A stretch of DNA of 64,000 nt from Ancylostoma caninum (lineage: Eukaryota > Nematoda > Chromadorea > Rhabditida > Ancylostomatidae): contig JBAJFG010000291.1 of NCBI GenBank assembly GCA_037903475.1, positions 186,001 through 250,000 of the forward strand. The letters are read 5' to 3'. A model generated the notes under the pieces. That model searched no databases. It was not told where the DNA came from and saw only the letters and a program-made list of their open reading frames with translations. This document shows positions 22,361 to 31,999 of the stretch, in pieces. Made by a program: the position numbers and the translations under genes. Positions within the stretch are counted from its first letter, which is position 1. Each line of letters opens with the position of its first letter.

Positions 22361-22510
22361 TAATAGCAATTGCTATATATGAGGTAGCCGGGATAATACA
22401 ACACTCGGGCGAGGCCGTGTATGCCAGATGGTACCTGCTAAAAATCCTTTGCCGCTTCCATCCTCAGGAAAATTCGGGACTTAAATTCCATCCATTTCAT
22501 TCTTTTCCTC

Positions 22511-22578
22511 AAAACAACCGGTGATATTTACAGTGCCGTCGCTCAAAACAACCGGTGATATTTACAGTGCCGTCGCTG
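22511..22578. repeat. 34-bp perfect tandem duplication
   Basis: Two adjacent copies of a 34-bp unit containing AACAACCGGTGATATTTACA. Since 34 is not a multiple of three, it shifts the transposase frame just after the NITGCFE motif. Confidence 0.85.
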
Positions 22579-24171
22579 TTGTACGTCAAATTCAGATGCG
22601 CCGAACAGTATTTCGTCTCCTTTTTTAATGTGCCGATCCTCTCCTTGCCCCTTGTTGTGGCATCGCCGGATCTATTGCATCTAAAGTTGACTCCATTATT
22701 CCGGGACGCTGCATTGCGTAACGTCACCTCAGAGTCACGCGATTTCCTGTACGGGAGCGACAAAAAAAGGAAGTCTGGAACTTCTTGCCCATATCGTCGC
22801 GCCAAACCTTAATAGTTAACGTTAGTTACGACGTATTGCTTAGACATAGATAGGGAATCACCTCAAAATCCTTTTTACTCGGAAATGTTCGATTCAGCAC
22901 AGTATAATCCTGTGGACGACCTTCTGCACCGTCCTCTGAATGGAATTCCGCACAATGGTTCGCGAGTGCGTGGTGATCAGGTGAAGTACTGCCACAGAGA
23001 GGGCACTTGACAGCGTTAGGTGCTCGTAAAGCCACGCAATCCGCCAACGTGAAGCCATGCAAGGCCCTCAGATGAGCATGAAGATTCTTCTTCAACATCT
23101 CGTTTGGGCACATTGGACACGATACTTTTTCATTTGAAGGCATCTTAAATAATGGACGTTTGACAACAGAAATATAGTGCTGATTTTAGCAAGTATCGAG
23201 CCCTTTACGAAGTCAAGGAGTCAATATTTGATTTTGAAGCCCTCAAAGCTAGTAAAAAATATTGCCGAAACGTTACGATGAGGGAGATGAGGTTGAGACA
23301 CTTTCATTCCATATATCGCTGCCAATTTGTAGCAGAAACCTAATTTTTTAAGCTACAACAAATACAGAATAAATACTGCTTTCTCTCAGGAACTTCAAAT
23401 ACCTTTGAAACCGGTTATTTTGAACATTTTTAATCATTTAGCGATCCATTCTTACCATTTGTCAATTCCAGCGAGCGATCATTCGAATTCATCTTACGTT
23501 TCCAGTCTTCCGAAAAAAAAACTAAATAAAGAGATGACAGCGTGCAATCAGCGTAGAAGAAGCAAAAAGAAAGATAAAGCACAATGAAAGGGAATTCAAA
23601 GGGAAGAGGAGACAAAAGCAAATTAATAGGAGGAAAAGGAAACGAAGAGACATTCAGAGGAGATCTATTAAGCAGCTTTAATAGCCATTTCCTTCAATAC
23701 ACACCATAAGAATATCTCCTATCGGAATTTAGCTTCAAAAAACCACTCTAATTACTAAATATTTGAGCTCTGGCACTTTACAGAAGTTCTTGTAGGTTAC
23801 CTGTAAACAAGTGTACAAGCGAAATCAGGTAATCCACTTTCTTGAATGTGAAATCGCCTTTCTGCCACGCGATACACCACCTTCATCTGAATTTCGCGCC
23901 GCATTTGCGTTGGTCTGTGGGGCGCGCCTCGCGCAACCGATTTAGATACGAGTCCATTCCTATTCGGATTGAAAGATTTTTCTTCAAATCTATGCCTTTT
24001 TCAATTTTTTTGCTTCAGAATGTTGTGCCTTTACGTTCCTCGGATTGTAGCTTGCATTATGAACTCGTGCCCCACCATGAGCTGTTCCCCGGAACTCCTA
24101 TTTTTAGAGTGGGTTAACGTTTTCCTTTCGTTTGCATGTTCAAAGGGAGCTTCGCAAAATTTTGGTTTTTC

Positions 24172-24437
24172 AAGAGCCCGGAGGCGGATCGCTCCAAGCA
24201 GTGCTGGCTGCCTGCCACGGCTGCCGCGTCGGTCAACGAGTCTCGGCGTGTCCAATCGATAAGATCAACGGCTTCACATGTCAACTCGGGTTGGCAAACT
24301 GTTACAGACCCCGTCCTGGAAGACGGGTTTATAGACCATTCTGAGACAATTTATGTATACCGTTGGAACCATCGCGCCGAGTAGATGCAGAATCTGCTGT
24401 TAGCTGAACTACGCAAATGAGGTGGACCCCTGCCTTA
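24172..24437 (+). mobile_element. TTAAAGGCAG MITE, truncated copy
   Basis: This matches the reverse complement of the complete MITE at 25371-25784 from GAGCCCGGAGGCGGATCG to the right end (GGTGGACCCCTGCCTTAA). Its left part is lost at the same junction where the hAT-like copy 1 loses its right end, suggesting one deletion removed both. Confidence 0.7.
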
Positions 24438-25370
24438 AAAATGGGGTGTATGCCAGGAAGAACGATAGCTGGCAATAGTTGGCTATCATGAACCTGTCTG
24501 TCAATATCCGATGCAATTGTAGCCCCGCCTCTAGTCAGGTCACGGAGATTTCCAAGCGTTTCAGTTTCAGATGTTGAAAGCTTTTTACTGACTGAGATGG
24601 TCATACCATCACCAAATAAGGATCAATAAGAAGGAAGCAATTAATGCTTAATTTTCATTAAAATATGACATAGAAATACTGCGCGGTGTTTCTCCCTTGT
24701 TTGCAGAGCTAGAAATTCCACAATTTGCGAAGCTGCAAGCCGAATAATTCTTCGGTCCTTCGAACAGGGTAGTCAAGCATGCGCATAAGGCAAGGTGGGC
24801 GGGGCAACCTTTGTACGAGCTGTATTGTGCGGCTGGCAGCTGTCACGATCTATCGTTCTTCATGACCGCCACCAGGCCCCAGCACAGGTCTCCCCGGGGG
24901 CAAGCTGGGCTTCGTAAAAGGGCCGAAAAGCAAAGGGGGCTTCGTACTGGAAAAAATTGCGTTTGTTACTTCTAAGGGAAGCATCACGTTCATCAGGCGA
25001 GGTAGGGGCATTAAATAAGTTAAGTGACCTCATCATTGAGCGTGGAGAGGCTGCTCGTGCTTTGAGCGGCGCAACAGGGCGACCGATGCCGAAAAATGGC
25101 TTGCAACGAGGCTGTTCGCTCTTTGAGCGGCCAGGCGACTGTCCGGTCCAAGTATTCCGATTGGAGCACATATTCTACATACACCGTAGGATTTAAGAAT
25201 TCCTGCGCAGTCTAAACGCAACCAAATGACATGATATCTTCACTAACAAAAGAACTAAGGGAACACTACAACTGTTTGAACGGACGATCAAAACTTATGT
25301 ACCGCACGAAAGATATACGCGAAAAACCCTTTTCCGGAAATTTCGTGGAGCTGCTGCGAAGTCCAGACTT

Positions 25371-25784
25371 TAAAGGCAGGGGTCCACCTCATTTTCGTAG
25401 TTCAGCTAACAGCACATTCTGCATCTACTCGGCGCGATGGTTCCAAAGGTATACATAAATTGTCTCAGAATGGTCTATAAACCCGTCTTCCAGGACGGGG
25501 TCTGTAACAGTTTGCCAACCCGAGTTGACATGTGAAGCCGTTGATCTTATCGATTGGACACGCCAAGACTCGTTGACCGACGCGGCAGCCGTGGCAGGCA
25601 GCCAGCACAGCTTGGAGCGATCCGCCTCCGGGCTCCAAATTTTTATCCAGTTCGAGCCTTTCAAAAATAGGGATTTGGTCGCTTCTGTGCCTGTTGATGT
25701 ACATCCCAGGGATCAACATGATGAGAAGGTCTAGGATATGTTGGTAAATCCAACAGGCAGAACGAGGTGACCCTCTGCCTTTAA
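25371..25784 (-). mobile_element. TTAAAGGCAG MITE, complete copy inside the hAT-like element
   Basis: Left end TTAAAGGCAGGGGTCCACCT and right end AACGAGGTGACCCTCTGCCTTTAA form terminal inverted repeats. Copy 1 of the host element lacks it: there CAGACTTTA runs directly into GAATTGGGC (about 18060). That supplies an empty site. Confidence 0.85.
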
Positions 25785-26362
25785 GACTGGGCTCGAAAAT
25801 TGAAGTGTGGGGAGAACTAAGGGGGCACTACAACTGTATGCTTAGTATTGCCACAACCGATGTACGGCGCAAAGAATATGTATATGTGAGGGAGACCTCA
25901 GGTCGCCCTCCAGGTCGCCCAGGGCGACCTAAATCACAAACTGAGCATACACTTTTTTAGTTCACATAATTTTTGGCCTTTTGTAGCATACACTTTTTCT
26001 CCGAGGTCCGCTTCATCGTTCAAACACCTGGTGGATTCGATCCATGAAGTATGGGATTCATACGAGTTCTCGGAGTGCTGCTAACTTGAGGTAATTTGGC
26101 GTTCAAAATACATAATGAGCATACACTTTTTTATTTTACATAGTTTTCGGGCTTTCGCAGTGAACACTTGTAGCACCCCTTTAGTTCTTTTGTTACTGAA
26201 GAAATCAAATCATTCCGTTGCGTTTACACTGCGCAGGAATCCTTGGAATCCTACGGAGTCCAAGCCTGTAGAATATGTGTTCCAATCGAACGACGCAGCG
26301 GACTAGTTTCAACGCGTTCTCCCTTGTAACAAGAATCATCTGTTCATCTTCACTGGTTTATG

Positions 26363-26797
26363 GGGTAATTTACACCAGCTGCGTGCGTCAGACGCACGCA
26401 TCAACTTGCGAAGGATCGTCCATGAGGACCGTTCGACATGTACATCTTCAATGAAAAGAATTTACGGCCGCCTCGAGGCCGTAAGGCGGTATTTATGGTT
26501 GATGCGCATCAAATTTGACGCGGCGATGCGCAATGCAAAACGAAGAGGAGAAGAGAATGCGCGGCAGGATGCGAATGTTCCTGGCTTTACCGCGAAAAAA
26601 CTGCGTTCTAATCTTCGTCGCATCGACACATCGCGAAAACTTCGTGAAATTTCAGGCCGACGCGTCAGATTTGACGCTCATCAACCATAATAGCGTCTAA
26701 ACGCGTGCCCCTGAGCCGCGTCAGCGATGCGACTGGCCCTATTCTTCATCATATAGACGCACGCGCGTCAAACGCATGCATCTAGTATAAATTGCCC
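26363..26797 (+). mobile_element. 445-bp MITE family with nested inner unit, copy 2
   Basis: Homologous to 18521-18965 with the same GGGTAATTTACACCAGCTGC and AGTATAAATTGCCC ends. Its inner unit is 26488-26694. Confidence 0.75.
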
Positions 26798-27418
26798 TTT
26801 GGTCTGCCCAACTTTTTGATCCGTTCCTTTTCGGAATGAAGGTTTTTTCTTCAAATCTATGCCTTTTTCAATTTTTTTTTTGCTTCAGAATCAGAATGTT
26901 GTGCCTTTACGTTCCTCGGATTGTAGTTTGCACTATGAACTCGTGCCCCACCACGAGGTGTTCCCCAGAACTCCCGTTTTTAGAGGGGGTTAACGTTTTC
27001 CTTTCGTATGCATGTTCAAAGGGGGCTTCGTAAAATTTTGGTTTTTCAAAGGGGGCTTCGTTTTCATTTTGGCCCGGGAAGACCTCATGTCGGGGCCTGA
27101 CCGCCACCCTTAAAAATGCAGCCAGTGCGTACACCTTAGTGTAAAATCGCGTCAAGGTGACGTAACATTGCACAACTTCGATTCTCGTATGCTGTTTTGA
27201 TCAGAGTTTTTGGCCATTTTGTGTTGCTCATTTCGAACTTCAGGTCCACACCTACTTGGTATTTATTTTCTGCTCTCAATGGAATGTTTGCAAATTCTGG
27301 ATTGTCACCGCATTTTCACCCAATAATTTTTTTTATACTTCGTGTGTGCACACGTTTGTTCCGAGCTTTTTTTCGTCCTGGAAACTCGTCACACATCTAA
27401 TGCACATTGATTTTCAGG

Positions 27419-27515
27419 GCATTAACTGGGCTGTTGTCTATCCATTTGTGTGCGAGCCCGAGTTCATCGGAGAAGAAGATCCCCATACACTGAGCAAATT
27501 TTTTTCAGTTTCAAG
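27419..27515 (+). other. Possible plus-strand exon upstream of lamtor5
   Basis: After a TTTTCAG acceptor a frame reads INWAVVYPFVCEPEFIGEEDP, which looks coding, but no clear donor or partner exon was found. It may belong to an unmodelled gene or be chance. Confidence 0.25.
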
Positions 27516-27774
27516 AAATGTAGGTTCATTAAATTTTCATTTATAAATTTTTGGGGTCTTTCAAATGCTTTATGGGTGTGAAGGGTGTGAAACTCTCACG
27601 GGTTGGTGTTTTTTGTGAGGGTCCTCTTTTTTTCTTTTTTCTGTGAATTTTCCCACATATATTCTAAAGCAACTGATCCATCAGCTTTTTGCTGCTTCTA
27701 CTTCATTTTCTTTCTATCATTTTAGTGATATTTTGCACAGTCTTCATCTCTCATCTATCTGCTCGAAGAGGACG

Positions 27775-29162
27775 ATGGAATCGAAGTTAGAGAAGAAAGT
27801 GGATCATTTGTATGGTTTTTAGTTTTTTTTTTTGTTTTTACACACATTTACACACTTTTTTTGGTTTTTACACACATTTTTCGCTTTTGAATTAGTCTAA
27901 TAAAAGTTTGTGGAAATTATTGACATTCATTCAGGATGACACTACCAGGAGTTACTGGAGTTTGCGTTGCCGATAGCAATGGTCTGGCTTTATCTTCAAG
28001 AGGATCATTAAAGGTATGCCACATCTGTCATCTGATAGCTGTTCTAAGACCCCCTTAATTCTTTTTTTCTCTTTCTAGGCTGAGGTTGCTCCAGTTGGTT
28101 CACAACTCCTCACGTTATGCTCTCAACTCGAACCATCAAGCCCAGTTCCTCCCCAAGTAACACTCCTCAGCGATCATGGAAAGGTGCGTACTATTCACTG
28201 ATTGTATAGTAGTTATAGCTATTCCGTCCGCTACTGTTTGTTGGTTTTCCTTATCGTATCTTACATTCTTGTGCTTTTGTTCCGCATTTCTGATGGAAAC
28301 CCAACATGGCGCCTAATTATTGCCTACATTTTCGGAACAAAACTGAAAAGATGAACTGCATTTGTGAAATCAAATAAATCAGGCAGTTGCCCTCTAGTTT
28401 TTCCTCGTAGATGTCCTAATCCAATCATTTCCTTACAATTATTTATTGTATGAAAAAGTACCCTGGGTTTTTTTTTATTCCACGATGAGTTCGTCGTTCT
28501 CAACCGTTGAAATCAGATCAGAAACCGAACGACTGCTCAGGGGCCGTCATAAGGTTAGTCCAGGAAGAGCTAGAATCGTCTTATTTTCGAAAAAGAAAAC
28601 CCAATGCATGCTTAGACTATCCGAGAAATTTGTACCATTTTGTCAGCATTGTTTAGTAGACTTACAGAAGTTTCCAACGACGATCCACGTTAGTAAATCT
28701 GAGGTAACCTTTGAAGGTTTTATTTACACTGTGAGGTGGACGTACATGTTGGATTACAGTTACATCATATTATGAAATCCATTCAGAGTTGAACACCGAA
28801 TCTTAAAAGAACCTTTATTGTCACGCCAGCCGTATTTTTTTTTTGACATTTAATGGGGATTCGGTTTGGAGAAAAACTTCTTAAAGAGTGTATAGGAGTT
28901 GAAGAGGATTTTGGAGTGTTGCTTACCGTTTCTTTTCGCCAACTTCTACAAATTTTGAAGTTTCTTCACTTTGTGGAGACGCCTGAAACCATTTAAAAGT
29001 ACGTTTACGGCACCCAGGAGGAGGGACTTCACAGCGGGAGTCTAGCCCTGCAGAGATGGGAAAAGGCTGCTCCTTCTGGGGTCGCCACGTCTCCACTTCT
29101 CGTCTCCCTCATGTTTTATCTTTTCTTTATGTAACCTTTTTCAGATCTCCGTTGCCTCATGA
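27775..29162 (+). CDS. lamtor5: Ragulator complex protein LAMTOR5 (HBXIP homologue)
   Basis: Five exons: 27775-27809, 27935-28013, 28079-28183, 28668-28703, 29145-29162. GT/AG junctions and phases join cleanly to 90 residues; the human protein, from memory, is about 91. The roadblock-like fold is recognisable: MESKLEKKVDHL at the N-terminus, the central strand GVTGVCVADSNGLALSSRGSL (residues 17-37), a helix with SQLLTLCSQL, and a C-terminal strand ending TIHVSKSEISVAS. LAMTOR5 is part of the pentameric Ragulator scaffold that anchors Rag GTPases and mTORC1 at the lysosome. Exons 4 and 5 are short (36 and 18 nt) and lie after a long intron, but the alignment supports them. AATAAA follows the stop at 29165-29170. 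urm1 lies 700 bp downstream on the same strand. Confidence 0.88.
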
Positions 29163-29164
29163 TA

Positions 29165-29170
29165 AATAAA
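29165..29170 (+). terminator. Polyadenylation signal of lamtor5
   Basis: A canonical AATAAA begins 3 bases after the TGA stop codon. A second AATAAA-like hexamer is not evident nearby. Confidence 0.6.
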
Positions 29171-29861
29171 GTGCCTCTGCTCTCCTTCTACCTCTCCTTT
29201 GCTTTTGCTTATTAGTGCCTCGCTTACTATGTTGCATTAAAGGTGTGGTATTAGATTGGCGTTCTGTTTTGAATACGAGCACGAAGGCCCGCACACAGAA
29301 CTATGGTTGAATCCTTTTCCGAATCATAAAGCTAACATAAAACTTGAGTAATGCCTGGCAAGAGAATAAAATATAGTGAAAATCAAGTTTACGGAACCAC
29401 GGGCAATATGACTTGTACTTTGCTATCAAGTTTGTGTGCTTCCTTCCACTGTTGACGGTTCTGAGATCATAGCTTGACGTGATACAACAACTAGAATACA
29501 ACATACCAAGTATTGTTATTTTCAATAATGTTTGTGTTTAGGTCACCTTCTCGAGACACGAAGATCTTATATTGGCTCTACATCAGAATCATTAACTAAT
29601 ACATACTAATCGCCTTTTTTACGCGGCTTTTAACACCATCTCCCAATGTCAGTTTCTGATGTGATAGTTACTCTGCCTAGAATTATACGTTATATGGGTA
29701 TTAACAGTTGTGATTCTTGTTAAATAAATCATAATATATTGCACCTCTTGCGTTCATTGTTTACTGTCACGATTCATTCTATCTGCCTGTTTTTTTTTCA
29801 AACGTTTCCTTTCTTTAATTTCACTTGTGTAAGTAGTTATGAATGATTTTCGCATAGTGTC

Positions 29862-30786
29862 ATGGCTGGAGTCCATTTGAATCTAGAGTTCTCTGGAGGA
29901 TGCGAATTTCTAGTGGGAAATCAGAAGGAACATAAAGTAGGTTCTTTTGCCGCTGTTTAGATTCTTCAGATTTCTACGTATTATTGTTTGTTGCAGGTCA
30001 CAGTTCCTTGCGATGGCGATTCCGTGACTGTCTTTGAGCTTATTCGGTATGTGAAAGAAGTGATGTTGAAGGTTAGTTCAGTTGAGGTTCTTCTTATTAG
30101 TTTCTACTTTGATTCATGCATTTATGTTTCTACTTATAGTGGTTACAGAAGCCATGCGTTCCAATTTTCCCTTCTGACTGCGATCTTAACACTGTATTGG
30201 TTATAAATCTTTCCCGAATGATAGTTTCTTCTAGTCTATAGGGAAAACGCTGATTTTTATGCATTAAAACTTAATGGGACTCCATACGCAACATGCCACA
30301 ATTTTTTCTCTGCTCTAGCGAGCGGTACAATTTTCACCTTTTCCTCCGTTTGTCTTCTTAATGAACGTGCTTATAATTCGTCTTTAGGTATAAGGTATAG
30401 TTACAGAAATATTATCTATTGTTTTCTGATCCCGTTATATTTTGGAAGACGTTGCGCTTGGGCAGTATGGGATATTTCTCTGCTATGAATTTTTGCATTC
30501 TTCGCACTTATTCCTAATTGTACGCGCAGTTTCTGGACCATACTATCCTCTAGTCTCATTCCAGGATTGCAACAGAAGTGATCTCTTAGTCCAGGGAGGA
30601 ACAGTAAGACCCGGAGTGTTGGTGTTGATCAACGAATGCGACTGGGAACTACTGGGTTGCGTACGTTTCACAAATCTTCCTGTCATTTTGATGTATGCTA
30701 GAATACCAAGGTTATTCTTCAAGGAAAAAGCAGAGCTGCACAATGGTGACGTCGTTACATTTTTATCAACACTGCACGGTGGATGA
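29862..30786 (+). CDS. urm1: Ubiquitin-related modifier 1 (URM1)
   Basis: Four exons: 29862-29936, 29997-30071, 30565-30660, 30724-30786, all in phase 0 with GT/AG introns. The product is 102 residues, the usual URM1 length. It has the beta-grasp fold signatures: [10 protein letters not shown] near the start, [11 protein letters not shown] in the helix region, [19 protein letters not shown] (about residues 61-79), and the C-terminal [13 protein letters not shown] ending in the required Gly-Gly. URM1 is activated as a thiocarboxylate by the MOCS3/Uba4-type enzyme, supplies sulfur for 2-thiolation of wobble uridine in tRNAs, and can be conjugated to proteins. The third residue group (LGCEKAEL) is slightly unusual, where other species often have LEGE, but the exon join is in frame. 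No spliced-leader site could be assigned. Confidence 0.95.
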
Positions 30787-31999
30787 AGGAACATTTGGAT
30801 GACTTATTTCTCATGGAGCTTTCGTATTGCTGAGTAGTCCGGTATAGATGCTCTTCATTGAAGGAATAGACGGTGTACATTTTCCAAATCATATACATAT
30901 GCCAACAATTTTTGTTGCTGTTGAAAATGTTGTTGAGTGGTTGTTGGTCAAATTTGTTATGTGGGTGTTTTCCATAAAGTGTATCTTGCACTATTTCTAT
31001 TGGTTTCTAGTACATTTTCCACTATTTGACGAAAAGCGCCCTCTTTGTCGTATGCATCCACCAGATCCTATCTGAAATGAATTGTTGCTACTGTAACGAG
31101 CACCCGCTTGTAAGAATCTTATCCCGTGAATGGTATAGGCAGATCTGCTCTCTAGACGTCCGTAGGTCTCAGTACTTACTTTTGTGGAAGTTTCGAATTC
31201 ATCTAAGAATAGGAGCATTGGAGTCTTCAAAACTAGCAGAGTTATGCGGAACATTCCAAGCCACACCTGTGCTGACAACAGTATCCCAACTTTTTGACGG
31301 GATATGACTTATCCCGAATTTTTAGACTAGTTTACGTGGGAGCAGCAATTGCGCTTAGCTGCTTTCACTTGCCTTGTGTCATTTCTTCATGATGAGTTCA
31401 GTTTCCGTATCTAATCGTTCCTTACATCCATTTCTTGAATGGACTCCACTGTTGTTCTTTCTCAGAAGCACCACCTATCCCTCTCACCTCGGGAGCTAAT
31501 CTATAGCTAATTTCTTACATCTTATTCTTCCTATAAGGTTTTGTTCCTGAATTTCTGTTAGTTATTTCCGAGCCTCTACATGTCTTCGTTTCTATTCTTC
31601 TACTGCAAAGAAAAGCAGACATCGTGAGAGGGAGAAGAAAACAAAAAAAAAAACGAGATCAGGGAAAGGTCCTGAAATTCCTTATTTGCATCTTGGGTCT
31701 TCGTTTATTTATTTTTTGACTACTTTGTTTACGCTCACAGCTCATACCACTTGACCCAGCGTACATACTCAAATGCATAGAGTTGTAAGCACCCGAAAGT
31801 TCACGCTTATTGGCGAATTTTAGGGTGGTACCAGTGTTCAGCATAGTTGAATTCCCGAATTTAGACTGTATCCAGTCTAGAATTTTTGGGCATTTCTCTA
31901 GAGGTCTCGGATCATCTCTTTAAAATTCATAATTCATTCCCATTTTTCAGTTTTGGGGATATGACTAATCGTTTATTATTTACAATTCATACATAGCTA
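30787..31999. other. Intergenic region between urm1 and the ptr gene
   Basis: The two genes converge here. ORFs on both strands are short and no exon chain was found. The 3' UTRs of both genes probably lie here. Confidence 0.5.

Larger units (their letters stand above)
19926..23143 (-). pseudogene. MULE transposase with C2H2, SWIM and C-terminal PHD finger (decayed)
   Basis: Exons on the minus strand, approximate at damaged points: 23143-22862, 22807-22540, 22002-21850, 21820-21578, 21523-21355, 21311-21127, 21057-20863, 20811-20540, 20483-20271, 20216-19926. Domains in order: two C2H2-like fingers (CPMCPNEM..HAHLRALH and CPLCGST..HCAEFH); a segment with FRCNRSG; the MULE core with the putative catalytic residues in IDDTFN, LSDEALSF and MIAERWHG, and the CRFH..W signature; a SWIM finger (CTC..CPHQH); an acidic linker; and a C4HC3 PHD finger (CGIC..CDHAPC..HAAC..CLAC). 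Damage: a 34-bp tandem duplication at 22511-22578 shifts the frame, a repeat block fills 22010-22360 where more transposase would be expected, TGA lies in frame at 21593-21595, and the donor near 21850 reads GATAAG. The 3' half has intact splice sites. It probably made the transposase of the surrounding element. Confidence 0.8.
18999..23953 (-). mobile_element. Mutator-like (MULE) DNA transposon, 4.95 kb
   Basis: Inverted terminal repeats of 113 bp (18999-19111) and 106 bp (23848-23953) begin ACTCGTATCTAAATC and are about 90% alike apart from a 7-bp indel. A 10-bp target duplication flanks it: CCATTCCTTT at 18989-18998 and CCATTCCTAT at 23954-23963. The related hAT-like copy at 26.8 kb has a single CCGTTCCTTT at the same place and so is the empty site. 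Target duplications of 8-11 bp are typical of MULEs. The transposase gene lies on the minus strand inside. A pyrimidine-rich stretch (19265-19450) lies between the left TIR and the gene. Confidence 0.9.
17568..24171 (+). mobile_element. hAT-like non-autonomous element, copy 1 (split by the MULE, 3' truncated)
   Basis: It starts CAGGCCCC and matches copy 2 (24873-27099) through 17568-18988 and again after the MULE through 23964-24171. The last roughly 90 bp and right terminus are missing, replaced by a truncated MITE. The middle (18999-23953) is a later MULE insertion. No transposase of its own is seen. Confidence 0.75.
24873..27099 (+). mobile_element. hAT-like non-autonomous element, copy 2 (complete)
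   Basis: Ends CAGGCCCC and GGGGCCTG, with further inverted matches AGGTCTCCCCGGG and the complement of CCCGGGAAGACCT. A perfect 8-bp target duplication ACCGCCAC flanks it (24865-24872 and 27100-27107). An 8-bp duplication with CAGG-type ends fits the hAT superfamily. It is 2227 bp, including the 414-bp MITE (25371-25784) and the 435-bp MITE (26363-26797). No transposase is encoded. Confidence 0.85.

Noticed and set aside
28446..28775. 109-codon plus-strand ORF in a lamtor5 intron
   Set aside because: Only the 36-base piece at 28668-28703 is coding (lamtor5 exon 4); the rest is intron.
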